NCBI GenBank assembly: GCA_025055455.1
Contig: JANWXD010000014.1
Location: forward strand, 1-64,000
Reading direction: 5' to 3'
Origin: Bryobacteraceae bacterium
GTDB lineage: Bacteria; Acidobacteriota; Terriglobia; Bryobacterales; Bryobacteraceae
Length of the DNA: 64,000 nucleotides
Numbering within the stretch: the stretch's first letter is position 1; every line of letters begins with the position of its first letter. The position numbers and the translations under genes were made by a program. This document shows positions 34,225 to 42,124 of the stretch, piece by piece. The notes beneath the pieces were generated by a model. That model had not been told where the DNA came from. It saw only the letters and a list, made by a program, of their open reading frames with translations, and searched no databases.

Positions 34225-34590
34225 CTAACGGCGTTCCGGTTCGAGCAGGAAAAACAGGTCCACCTTCTGGTCACCCTCGATCTCCACCACCTTCTCTTGG
34301 GGCCGGAACCCCTTCGCCCGAACGGTCACAAGGTAGCGCATGGGTTCCACTGGCACCCGTACGGCGAATTCTCCGCGCCCATCCGATACGGCGTTGGCCT
34401 TCCTGAGCTTTGCCTTGCGGCGCTCTTGCGGGTCGGGCGCTGCCGCGACTGTGATCTCGGCTCCGGGCAGCACGAAGCCCGAATCCCGGAACACGGTCCC
34501 GGCAATCAACGCAAACGGCTCCTGCGCCCGTCGTTGAGGCTTATCGGCGGCAGCGAGACACACAGCACATACGCCCGCCAGCAGGCGCAC
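34225..34590 (-). CDS. Small exported carboxypeptidase-regulatory-domain protein
   Basis: About 121 residues with signal peptide RLLAGVCAVCLAAADKP and a transthyretin-like domain (LIAGTVFRDSGFVLPGAEIT, GEFAVRVPVEPMRYLVTVRA, GFRPQEKVVEIEGDQKVDL). It is the second such free-standing protein here, with its partner at 33816 on the same strand. The GTG at 34590 starts just after the upstream LysW-like stop. An ATG at 34644 would extend the protein but overlap that gene by 35 nt. Confidence 0.65.
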   Translation of the reverse strand: MRLLAGVCAVCLAAADKPQRRAQEPFALIAGTVFRDSGFVLPGAEITVAAAPDPQERRKAKLRKANAVSDGRGEFAVRVPVEPMRYLVTVRAKGFRPQEKVVEIEGDQKVDLFFLLEPERR

Positions 34591-34609
34591 GCTGAGCCAC
34601 CCGCGGTGC

Positions 34610-34816
34610 CTAGCGCCACCGTTCGTCGTCGCCTTCCTCTTCATCAAAACCCAGTTCTTCTTCTTCCTCCTCTTCTTCAGCTTCCTCCAGCTCCAGCGGA
34701 TCGACACTCGCCACGCGCAGCTCCGCGCCGCATTCGTCGCAGACGATGACGTCGCCTTCGTCCAGCTCGTCCTCATCCACGTCGATCTCGCTATCGCATA
34801 ACGGACAAGTAACCAT
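34610..34816 (-). CDS. LysW-like zinc-ribbon protein without the acceptor tail
   Basis: 68 residues: TCPLCDSEIDVDEDELDEGD and VIVCDECGAELRVASVDPLE give the C-x2-C...C-x2-C ribbon and acidic face of LysW/ArgW amino-group carrier proteins. LysW normally ends in EDWGE, whose terminal Glu carries the substrate; this protein ends in a long Glu-rich tract then DDERWR, so it cannot be the usual carrier. No lysX, lysZ or argX homologue is nearby. The ATG at 34816 has GGAGGG 5 nt upstream. It may be a general zinc-ribbon regulator. Confidence 0.75.
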   Translation of the reverse strand: MVTCPLCDSEIDVDEDELDEGDVIVCDECGAELRVASVDPLELEEAEEEEEEEELGFDEEEGDDERWR

Positions 34817-34862
34817 CGAATCCCTCCACACTCGTTATACGAAACTCGTCACAGTTTGCCAA

Positions 34863-35369
34863 CTACGATCTCCCAGCCATGCGGCGACGGGTCGTGGGCG
34901 GCACCCGGCCCTTGAGGCGCAGGTACAAGAACATCTGCCCACGGTGACTCAGTTCGTGCTCCTTGACGAACTGGAGCATCTCGAGCCGCGTCACGCTCTG
35001 GCCGTCCATCCGCGTGACGATATGAGAGAAGAATTCCGGCGGCTGTTGCGCCAACTGCTGGCAGCGCGTCTCGACGCTCTCGCGCAGCGCCGCCGCCAAG
35101 GCTCGGGCGTCGGCATCCGCCGCCACCAAGGCGCCGCGTTCTTTGACGCGCTCCCGGAAATCTGGCGTCGCGAAATTCTCCACGCCCTCCAGCAGCAGGC
35201 CCGTCAGGCCGTGGCCCGCCTGGAGAATGTGAAGGGCAAGCTCGCGGAAGCTCATGACCTCCGGCGCCGGCCGGAAGTCGAGCTCCGATGGCGGGAAGTC
35301 TTCGACCGCTTGCGCCGTGTCGGCGCGGACCGAGCGCCACGACTCGAGAACCGTTGCAACGCGGACCAT
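34863..35369 (-). CDS. DinB-superfamily protein
   Basis: 168 residues in the four-helix-bundle DinB/YfiT fold. Metal-ligand His are placed as expected in FRELALHILQAGHGLTGLLL and in EHELSHRGQMFLYLRLKG near the C-terminus. Members are often mycothiol- or bacillithiol-dependent transferases or thiol-independent metalloenzymes. The substrate is not deducible. The TlpA/redoxin genes sit a few genes downstream on the same strand, but no operon link is evident. Confidence 0.85.
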   Translation of the reverse strand: MVRVATVLESWRSVRADTAQAVEDFPPSELDFRPAPEVMSFRELALHILQAGHGLTGLLLEGVENFATPDFRERVKERGALVAADADARALAAALRESVETRCQQLAQQPPEFFSHIVTRMDGQSVTRLEMLQFVKEHELSHRGQMFLYLRLKGRVPPTTRRRMAGRS

Positions 35370-35682
35370 ACCCTCTCATACTTACCACGCGTGGAGCCCC
35401 GCGGTCGGCTGCGACCGTTGTTTCCCGCCGGCGCGCCGTTCCTCACCCTGGCCGCACCAACGGCAAACGAATAGGAGCAGCATCCGGGCGACCGCCGCCG
35501 AAACGGAAATTCTCGACAGATTCCTCCGCCGCGTGCGCCTTGCGCCCGGTCGTCCCTACCCTACGGCCGGATGGACAAAGCTTCCGTGCAACATGCAGAT
35601 GCGGCAACGACCTTCTCGGCTGGCGATCCGCCGGCATTGTCCCCACATGTGCCAGGAGCCACTCCCCGATTCGGGAACAGTT
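35370..35682. other. Intergenic stretch with no recognisable gene
   Basis: Between the DinB-like and beta-propeller genes, both on the minus strand. Open frames on either strand have no ribosome sites and biased Arg/Ala/Pro composition. No terminator-like hairpin with a U-run was seen. Confidence 0.45.
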
Positions 35683-36711
35683 CTATTCTTTGCGGAACCA
35701 GTACAGGAGGATACCGTAGCCCACGCCGGCTTCATCGGCGCTCCGCGCTAATTGGAAGGCCATGAAGCGCCCGTCGGTGGAGACCACCGGGTTGGAGGCT
35801 TTGTAGCCTTCGAAGTCGTTGAAGTGCGTCAGACGGGTAAAATCTTTTCCCGTGCCGTCCAGCCGGAGTTTCCAAATGTCAATTTGCCGGAAGCCCCGCG
35901 ACCAGCCCCGCTGCACGGCGTGCCGGTCGGCTTCGACCAGCGTGTAGAGGCCGTCGGGGAAAATCCCCTCGGGTTCGTTGTACGTACCGGGCGCCTGCGA
36001 ATGATTCGTGACTTGCCCGGTCTCCAGATCGATCGACATGACCGAGGCCGCGTCCCCCGGCTCGTAGCAACTAAAGGTCAGCTTCCTGTCGTCGTCGAAG
36101 AAATCCTGGGCCTCCAAGGTGCAGCGGTTGTCCGGGCTCTCGTACACCACTCGCCGGTTCCGCAAAGCGGGGCTAGAAGGATCGACCTCGGCCACAAGCA
36201 GCCGAGAAGCCCCCTTGGGCAGCTCCGGATTCTGCGCGCTGGTCTCCGCGAACGCAATTTTGAGGCTGCGCTTGGAAATGGCCGCGCCTTCGCTCATGCG
36301 CTGCCCTAAGCGGACCGGCCTGGATCCGGGCTGCCGGCCCAAGAACCATAATTCATTCTCCTCCCGTCGGCTCGTGCGAATGTCCTTGAAGCGCTCCGGA
36401 CCGATCAGGATGTAATCTCCCGTGACCAGATGCATCACGCGCAAGAAGGCGGCCCCCGGGACGTTGCAGGTCAAGCATCGAATGATGCGCGATTGGAGGT
36501 CAATGACGAAGGCATCGCCGAAGCTTTTGGCCATGAAGGCGATTCGCTGATTGTCCGGCGAGATGTCGGCCCGCTCGCCGAACCAGGTCAGGACCTCAAT
36601 GTTTGGCGGAAGCTGATCCAGCGGGCTGCCCGGTTTGCGCTGCGCCTCGAGCGGCGCCCGCCCCACCACGAGAATCGTCGCGAGCGTCCCCACTCGAATC
36701 GAAACCCACAT
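35683..36711 (-). CDS. Exported PD40 beta-propeller protein (TolB-like)
   Basis: 342 residues. The signal peptide is LATILVVGRAPLEAQ, followed by repeated propeller-blade motifs with the PD40 pattern (ISPDNQRIAFMAKSF, SKRSLKIAFAETSA, FDDDRKLTFSCYEPG, STDGRFMAFQLAR). It is probably periplasmic. The ribosome site AGAGGAGG, 6 nt before the ATG at 36711, lies inside the murB coding region, and the first 116 nt of this gene overlap the end of murB in another frame. No specific partner is visible. Confidence 0.8.
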   Translation of the reverse strand: MWVSIRVGTLATILVVGRAPLEAQRKPGSPLDQLPPNIEVLTWFGERADISPDNQRIAFMAKSFGDAFVIDLQSRIIRCLTCNVPGAAFLRVMHLVTGDYILIGPERFKDIRTSRREENELWFLGRQPGSRPVRLGQRMSEGAAISKRSLKIAFAETSAQNPELPKGASRLLVAEVDPSSPALRNRRVVYESPDNRCTLEAQDFFDDDRKLTFSCYEPGDAASVMSIDLETGQVTNHSQAPGTYNEPEGIFPDGLYTLVEADRHAVQRGWSRGFRQIDIWKLRLDGTGKDFTRLTHFNDFEGYKASNPVVSTDGRFMAFQLARSADEAGVGYGILLYWFRKE

Positions 36712-37666
36712 ATTGCACCTCCTCTTCGAGCTCGATGCCGAATCGCTCCCGGACGCGCCGTTTGAGTTCCGCGATCAGCGCACACAGATCGCGCGCCGTG
36801 CCGGCGCCGCCATTGTAAACCAGGTTGGCGTGGTACTCCGCAACGTGGATGTCGCCCTGGCGCATCCCTTTGGCACCGACCTGCTCGAGAAACCACGCTG
36901 CCGGAACCTTGCCCTCGCGCACCACCTCAGCCGGCACCTGCGCCGCCACTTCGGGCGGGAGCTGAGCCAGGTAGAGGTTCTTGAAAATGCTCCCGGCACA
37001 CTTCATCGTCGGCGGAAACTTCGCATCTCGAATGCGCGCAATCTCCTCCGCGGTGCGACGCAATTGGTCCGGGTCGCCGGGTTGCAGCATCAGCTCGGCC
37101 GACAGGATGGTCCAGCCCTTGTGTCGCTTGAAAATGCTGCCGCGGTATTCGAACTGGCACTGTTCCTGGTCGAAGACCCGAATATCGCGGCCGTCGAAGA
37201 AGCGCACTTTCAGGATGCACTCCGAAATGGAATGTCCGTAAGCGCCGGCGTTGCCGTAGACGGCGGCCCCCACGGACCCCGGAATGCGCGTCAGCGTCTC
37301 CAGGCCCTTCAAGCCGCGGGCGATGGTGAAGTCCACCAAGGCTTGGAGCTCGGCGCCCGCATCTGCCACGACGCGGTTGCCCGCGGCCAGGATCCGGTCG
37401 GCTGTGTAGCGGACCACGGCGCCGCGGAAACCCTCGTCCGAGACGATCACGTTGGTACCGCCCCCCAGGACCACGACCGGCACGCCGCTCTGACGCATCA
37501 CTTCTATCGCCCGCAGGAAGGCCTCCACGCTGCTGGTCTCCACCAGAATGTCCGCCGGCCCTCCCAGGCCGAAGCGAGTGTAAGCGGCGAGCGGAACACT
37601 CCGACTAACGCTCAGGCCGGCAACGGCTCGGAGCGATGCGACAGTGGCTTCCGTGGCGGGCACCAA
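36596..37666 (-). CDS. murB: UDP-N-acetylmuramate dehydrogenase
   Basis: 356 residues. Reduces UDP-GlcNAc-enolpyruvate to UDP-MurNAc for peptidoglycan synthesis. FAD-binding motifs are TRFGLGGPADILVE, VVVLGGGTNVIVSDEGF and RIPGSVGAAVYGNAGAYG; the NADPH/substrate region has YRGSIFKRHKG and FPPTMKCAGSIFKN (a type where Ser is followed by a shortened loop), and the catalytic Glu is probably the one in AEYHANLVYNGG. About 38 C-terminal residues beyond VQYVGFDSSGD are extra, Gly/Ala/Ser-rich, and overlap the next gene. Starts TTG 37666 or GTG 37663. Isolated from other mur genes. Confidence 0.9.
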   Translation of the reverse strand: MVPATEATVASLRAVAGLSVSRSVPLAAYTRFGLGGPADILVETSSVEAFLRAIEVMRQSGVPVVVLGGGTNVIVSDEGFRGAVVRYTADRILAAGNRVVADAGAELQALVDFTIARGLKGLETLTRIPGSVGAAVYGNAGAYGHSISECILKVRFFDGRDIRVFDQEQCQFEYRGSIFKRHKGWTILSAELMLQPGDPDQLRRTAEEIARIRDAKFPPTMKCAGSIFKNLYLAQLPPEVAAQVPAEVVREGKVPAAWFLEQVGAKGMRQGDIHVAEYHANLVYNGGAGTARDLCALIAELKRRVRERFGIELEEEVQYVGFDSSGDARDDSRGGAGAARGAAQTGQPAGSASAKH

Positions 37667-37755
37667 TCGATTCGATTATAGAAATCGTGGCGTCGGCACC
37701 GCCGGGTCGGCGCTTAACAATCGGAAAGGAATCTCGGTGCAGCTTGAGGATGGTG

Positions 37756-37829
37756 TGGCTGGGAGGCAGGGATTCGAACCCCGATAAGCAGATCCAGAGT
37801 CTGCCGTGTTACCGTTACACCACCTCCCA
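37756..37829 (-). tRNA. tRNA-Gln (CTG)
   Basis: Minus-strand cloverleaf: acceptor TGGGAGG/CCTCCCA, D-arm with GTAACGGTAAC, anticodon stem GCAGA/TCTGC around loop CTCTGGA (anticodon CTG), T-arm CGGGGTTCGAATCCCTG, discriminator G. The 3' CCA is encoded at 37756-37758; the mature body is 37759-37829. Confidence 0.93.
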
Positions 37830-37972
37830 GCGAGCGCTCCAAAAGCAAGTTTAACATGAGGCTCCGCGGACGCTAGTCAGCCCCGTTGGCGATCGGTCCC
37901 TGGGTAGCTCCCCCGCGCGCCAGGGTGATCTGCCGCGCCTGAACTGCGAGCTTGACCCAGTCCGCAACAACC

Positions 37973-38653
37973 TTAAGGGCGCACAGGCCCGCCAGCGGCG
38001 CGCGTTGTTGTCATACCCGAAAACCGCGTGGCCGCCGTCAGCGCTCTGCGGGCCAGTTTCTTTTTTCCGAGTTCCCCGAACCGCGCCTTGGCGCGGGATT
38101 TGAGCAGGCGGAACTGCGTCTCGGTCAATTGCATCTCCCGGCAAATTTGCTCCTGGCTCTGCCCCAGCAAGTAAAAGCGCGTGAGGATTTCCCGATCCCG
38201 CCGGGAGATGCTCCGTAGGACCTGCTGCATGATCTCGGCCCGCTGCAACGCCATCACGCGCTCCTCCGGCGTCTCGGAACCGTCCGGCACGGGCGGTAGC
38301 CCTTCCAGGTTCTGAAAATCTCGGCGCGCATGCACCATTTCTTGGATGTAGCCGGCGACGTGCCGCCGCACCACGGTCCGCACGAATCCCATCAGTCGCT
38401 CCGGCTCGCGCAGTTCGCCGCGCTGGATGGCCTGGACTACCACGACAAAAGTGTCGTGCACCTTGTCGTCGAGCTCTTGCGGACCAAGCTGGCGGCAGAG
38501 GTAGTAGCGGATCCCGCGCGAGAAGAGGCGGTAGAGCCGCTCCATGCCCTCGGGATCTCCGGCCTGGATCGAGGCCACCAAGCCCGCCCAATCCACACGG
38601 TCGGCGGACCGTTCGCTGGCACTCGTGCGAGAGGTCTGGGGGGAGGCGGCCAT
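37973..38653 (-). CDS. RNA polymerase sigma factor, ECF-like
   Basis: 226 residues. The region-2 core is YYLCRQLGPQELDDKVHDTF (binding core polymerase and -10), and region 4 contains SRRDREILTRFYLLGQSQEQ and ICREMQLTETQFRLLKSRAK. A basic C-terminal tail of about 20 residues follows. The ATG at 38653 begins 7 bp after the stop of the CHAT-domain gene, so it is the second cistron of that operon. No anti-sigma factor is encoded next to it, which makes the CHAT/TPR protein the obvious candidate regulator (inference). Confidence 0.85.
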   Translation of the reverse strand: MAASPQTSRTSASERSADRVDWAGLVASIQAGDPEGMERLYRLFSRGIRYYLCRQLGPQELDDKVHDTFVVVVQAIQRGELREPERLMGFVRTVVRRHVAGYIQEMVHARRDFQNLEGLPPVPDGSETPEERVMALQRAEIMQQVLRSISRRDREILTRFYLLGQSQEQICREMQLTETQFRLLKSRAKARFGELGKKKLARRALTAATRFSGMTTTRAAGGPVRP

Positions 38654-38660
38654 TAGCGTC

Positions 38661-41108
38661 TCATTCCTTTCCGATTGCAAAATATGCGGCCCAGTAACTC
38701 GGTCGGGCGCGCCAGCTTCCAGAACGGAGGGCTCCCATTTGAGCCGCGCGGAGCGCCTCCGCAGCGGTCGCTCCGTTCCGTAGCTCCCGGTAGAAGTCGG
38801 CGAAAAACTCCCCGCTGTCATCCGGAGTGGACCACAAAGTGGCCACAACCGCGCGTGCGCCCGCGCCGAGCCACGCCCGCGTCAAACCGAGGAGCCCCGT
38901 CGAAGGAAGCACTTCCGCGCGGCCGGAACCGCAGCCGCTCAACACCACTAAGCGCGCTCCCAAGCGCCGGCGGACAATCTCGACCGGAGTCAGCAGTTCG
39001 GGATCGCCACGGGGACCGAGCCCGAGAAAGACGTGCGCCTGTTTGCGCGGATACTTCGTCTCGAGCATGTGCGTGGCCAGATGCAACACCTCGGGCGCTT
39101 GCTGGAGGTGCGTTTCCAGAGATTGCCTCGTGGCCTCTCTGCCGCGCAGTAAAACCGCCGCGCCTCCCCCCTGCTGCCATATACGGGCACAATGCTCCAG
39201 CTCCCGTCCGCTCCCGACCAAGCGCGGCAACTCGAGTTCAGGTTCGCTCGGGGACGCCGCGAAAAGCTGCGGCCACAAGCTCGCCCGCACTGTACCCTGC
39301 GGGCCACGCGGGATCGGCGGCCCTGTCCGGATGCGAGCGTCCGCCCGATTGTAGATCGCGTCTCCGTAGCCCACGAACAACCCTGAGGCGCGGTGGGGCC
39401 AACCCAGTCCTTCGAACACCGTCGCGGACGGCGCCAGCGTGACGATGTGTCGTTCCACCAGATACACCGGTTTCCCCGAATCGTATCCCGTCACCAGCGC
39501 TGCAAGGGGCGCATCGTAAAGCCGCCCGTCCAGCGTCAGGATCCAGCGCGGCTTCCGCTGGATCGAGTCGGGAAGCGAGCCGAAGAGCTCCTTGTAGAGC
39601 GCGGCGCCCTCAACCTCCGCCGGCCGGCCAGCGCGCACCGCCGCGGCCAAACGCTCGGTGAGCTGCTCCAGCCGCCGCGCCGGCGACAACCGCCGCACCC
39701 GGAGTCCGTCCCTGGTGACGATCCAGAGGTACGAGTCGGGCTCTCCGAGGTGGAAACTGAGCAACGCCTCCCGAGAGTTCAATTTCTTCTGCACGGCCGT
39801 CACCGAGGCGCCGAACCGACGCGCGGAGGAAAGATCCACGTTCGCAGCCGCCTCCATCGCCGAAAGCCGGTACAGCGCGGCGCTCAGCCGGCGCCGCGTC
39901 TCCGCCGTGTCGCGCCCGGCCAGAGCGGCTTCCAACGCGCGCACCTGCGCCAGTTGCTGCCAGTAGGCCGCAGGCAGGCGCCGCTGCCAGTCCGACGGTG
40001 TGTTCAGCAGGGCGCGCAAACTGGCGGCCCGGTTTTCTTCGGAGGCCTGAAATGCGGCGACGGCCGGCTCCCGCCGGCCGCTTCGCAGGTGCTCGCGGGC
40101 GCTGAGCTCGACATACGCGGCATAGAGGCTGTGCAGCTCCCCTTCGGCGCCCACTTGGACGGCATCGTTCGGCAGCAGTTCGGAGCGCCAGCGCCGTGCG
40201 GACTCCAACGCCGCTTCCAATTCTGCCAGCGCCTCCGTGTCCCGCCCCAAGGCTCGCAAAGCCTGACCGCGGCCGTAGTGCCAGCGCCACGGCGGCACCG
40301 CGCCGGTGTTCCGCCCCGCTCCCGCGCCCGCTGCATCCAGCAGCCGCAAGGCTTGCTGCGGCCGGCCCTGCCTGAGACGAAGCAAACTGAGCGTGTAGTA
40401 GGAATATTGCAACTCCGGCAGCCGAAAGAGCCTTCGTAAACGGAAGGCTTCAACCAGAGCTCGCTCGGCTTCATCCAGACGATCTTGCTGCAACCAGTGG
40501 TACCCGAGCTGCTCCCACGTGTCCGCCTTGGTCGAGACCGCATCTGGATGGGGCGATTCGTCGCTGGCCCGCAAGGCCGCCCGGAACAGCTCGTCGGCTC
40601 CCGCCCAATCCCCTTCCCGGGAGCGTAAGACAGCCGCTTGCGAGTACACTTTCGCACGATGACGGCTTGTGGCAGGGAGCGCGCGAAGCGATTCCTCAAG
40701 AGCAACTTTGGCCGACGGCAGATCCCCCAGTTGAAGGTAAAGAGAGGATAAATTCGCTGACAACGCTGCAACCGTATCGCGATCCCCTAGGTCCAAAGCC
40801 TCCCAGCGGGCCCGCAAGTAGGCTTGGATGGCGTCCAAGTATCGAAACGATGCGAAATGGCAGTTGCCCAGGTTCATCAGCAGCCGCACCGCCTGCGAGC
40901 GCTCACCACGGCTCCGGGCTTCTTCATATGCCTGCTCGAAGAGGCGGGACGCCTCCGCATACTGCATCCGGCGGACGAATTGTAAGGCTCGTTGTCGGAG
41001 TGCTGGAGCTTCGTCTGGATCGCGCTCGATGGGGTCAGTTCGGACGGCGCCGCAGCATATAGGGGCTGCGACACATAAGAAAAACGCGGGGAAACGTCTC
41101 GGCCTCAC
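38661..41108 (-). CDS. TPR and CHAT-domain protease-like protein
   Basis: 815 residues. A signal-like N-terminus (FPAFFLCVAAPICCGAV) is followed by tetratricopeptide repeats from about 35 to 330 (ALQFVRRMQYAEASRLFEQA, LLMNLGNCHFASFRYLDAIQ and others), a helical linker, and a C-terminal caspase-like CHAT domain. The catalytic dyad looks intact: His680 in LHLATHM and Cys726 in VVLSGCGSG, with TPVEIVRRRLGARL and GARAVVATLWSTPDD framing it. Related CHAT proteases are activated through their TPRs to cleave partners. It is operonic with a sigma factor. It starts with GTG at 41108, and a perfect palindrome lies 42 bp upstream. Confidence 0.85.
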   Translation of the reverse strand: MRPRRFPAFFLCVAAPICCGAVRTDPIERDPDEAPALRQRALQFVRRMQYAEASRLFEQAYEEARSRGERSQAVRLLMNLGNCHFASFRYLDAIQAYLRARWEALDLGDRDTVAALSANLSSLYLQLGDLPSAKVALEESLRALPATSRHRAKVYSQAAVLRSREGDWAGADELFRAALRASDESPHPDAVSTKADTWEQLGYHWLQQDRLDEAERALVEAFRLRRLFRLPELQYSYYTLSLLRLRQGRPQQALRLLDAAGAGAGRNTGAVPPWRWHYGRGQALRALGRDTEALAELEAALESARRWRSELLPNDAVQVGAEGELHSLYAAYVELSAREHLRSGRREPAVAAFQASEENRAASLRALLNTPSDWQRRLPAAYWQQLAQVRALEAALAGRDTAETRRRLSAALYRLSAMEAAANVDLSSARRFGASVTAVQKKLNSREALLSFHLGEPDSYLWIVTRDGLRVRRLSPARRLEQLTERLAAAVRAGRPAEVEGAALYKELFGSLPDSIQRKPRWILTLDGRLYDAPLAALVTGYDSGKPVYLVERHIVTLAPSATVFEGLGWPHRASGLFVGYGDAIYNRADARIRTGPPIPRGPQGTVRASLWPQLFAASPSEPELELPRLVGSGRELEHCARIWQQGGGAAVLLRGREATRQSLETHLQQAPEVLHLATHMLETKYPRKQAHVFLGLGPRGDPELLTPVEIVRRRLGARLVVLSGCGSGRAEVLPSTGLLGLTRAWLGAGARAVVATLWSTPDDSGEFFADFYRELRNGATAAEALRAAQMGALRSGSWRARPSYWAAYFAIGKE

Positions 41109-41149
41109 GCAACTGCATCCAACTTTGGCTGTAGAACGTCAGGCTGGCG

Positions 41150-41191
41150 TTCCTAGGAGTACCCACCTAGACAGGTCGGTACTCCTAGGAA
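41150..41191. repeat. Perfect 14-bp palindrome upstream of the CHAT-sigma operon
   Basis: The arms ttcctaggagtacc (41150-41163) and ggtactcctaggaa (41178-41191) are exact complements around a 14-nt centre that itself has an acct/aggt core. Its right edge overlaps the predicted transcription start (near 41186) of the CHAT operon, so it could be an operator or a 5'-UTR hairpin. Confidence 0.6.
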
Positions 41192-41340
41192 GATCATACC
41201 AGAAATGGCCGGAGATGTGGCTGCCGATTTTTCGGCTTACATTGAGGCGACGTGCGCCTGTGGCGCGCACGGGAGTTCACAACATCTTCGAGGAACCACA
41301 GCCCACAATCAATCCCAAATGATGATCGGGGGCATCGGCT

Positions 41341-41433
41341 GCTCCTAATTGAGGCTCCCCGCTGCCAAGCTGCGGGATACGCCCGATTCGAGGCTACACG
41401 CCTCACAGGCATTTCTTTCGGCGAATTAGGAGC
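41341..41433. repeat. 93-bp unit bounded by 10-bp inverted repeats
   Basis: GCTCCTAATT (41341-41350) and AATTAGGAGC (41424-41433) are perfect inverted repeats around a 73-nt interior with further self-complementary pieces (GAGGC, GCGGG). This resembles a MITE/REPIN-scale element or a structured RNA. No target duplication is evident. Confidence 0.4.
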
Positions 41434-41530
41434 AACCCTTTAGAGACCAGCAGGTTACCGAGTCAGGGAGGATTGTGACCGGCTCCGCCCCACCCCCACA
41501 CGCGCGTGGGGGCCAGTGCCGGGGAAGCCT

Positions 41531-42109
41531 TTACATCGGTAGATCGGTCGTATAAACGTGCCGATTGATGTGCCGATCCAAGTTGATCACGTAGGTCTCC
41601 GGGGCTTCGATAAAAACCGACGAGTGCGTGGCCGCGATGATCCGGAACCGCTTGCGCGCCACCAGCTCCTGAAGCGACTGCAAGATCCGCCGTTGGTTGG
41701 CGACCGAAAGAGCCATCTCGGGCTCGTCCAGCAGCAGGATGGTGCCGTCGGGCAGCCCCGGGAAACTCTGGTGAAACATTGCCAACATCACCTGCCCGTG
41801 ACTGGCGATCTGCAAGAACTCGAGCATCCGAGGGTCATTTTTGAAAAAATCGAGCTTCATCCGCGGATTGTGTTGCTCGGCGTCGAAAAGCAGCACGTTG
41901 TCCGTCGGGACGCCGCCCCGCTCGAGCTTGTAAACGTATCCATCCACCTGCTCTCCGCGCAAGGCGTAGTAAATGGAGTGCAGCAGGGTGGATTTCCCGC
42001 AGCCGTTTTCCCCGGTCAGCATGATCAGTGGATGGGACAAATCCACGATCATCGGCATGTGGAAATTCAGAGTCGTGAGCACGGGATGAGCTAGGATCTT
42101 CAGAACCAT
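41531..42109 (-). CDS. Small AAA-type ATPase (ABC/SMC-like head)
   Basis: 192 residues. Walker A GENGCGKST (33-41), Walker B TILLLDEPEMAL and the switch His in IIAATHSSVF are all present, so it is likely an active ATPase of the compact AAA_21/OLD-like kind. There is no ABC signature insert of transporter length and no nuclease or TOPRIM domain, so it is shorter than RecF or OLD proteins. It starts 15 bp after the DUF1501 stop on the same strand. Partner and function are unknown; it could belong to a defence or transport module, but nothing nearby supports either. Confidence 0.8.
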   Translation of the reverse strand: MVLKILAHPVLTTLNFHMPMIVDLSHPLIMLTGENGCGKSTLLHSIYYALRGEQVDGYVYKLERGGVPTDNVLLFDAEQHNPRMKLDFFKNDPRMLEFLQIASHGQVMLAMFHQSFPGLPDGTILLLDEPEMALSVANQRRILQSLQELVARKRFRIIAATHSSVFIEAPETYVINLDRHINRHVYTTDLPM

Positions 42110-42124
42110 CCTGGTCGCGTCGCT

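Larger units (their letters stand above)
41109..41530. other. Intergenic region rich in inverted repeats
   Basis: A 422-bp gap, less GC-rich than its surroundings. It holds an extended -10 (TGGTATGAT, 41201-41193 on the minus strand), the palindrome at 41150-41191, a 93-bp inverted-repeat unit at 41341-41433, and a GC-rich hairpin CCCCCAC/GTGGGGG near 41495-41515 after the ATPase stop. No coding frame is convincing. Confidence 0.55.

Noticed and set aside
41495-41515. Rho-independent terminator after the small ATPase gene
   Set aside because: The CCCCCAC/GTGGGGG hairpin is real, but no U-run follows on the minus strand.
41531-42109. Defence-system ATPase (OLD or Septu type)
   Set aside because: The ATPase is short, has no fused nuclease, and no HNH or TOPRIM gene is beside it; the neighbour is DUF1501.
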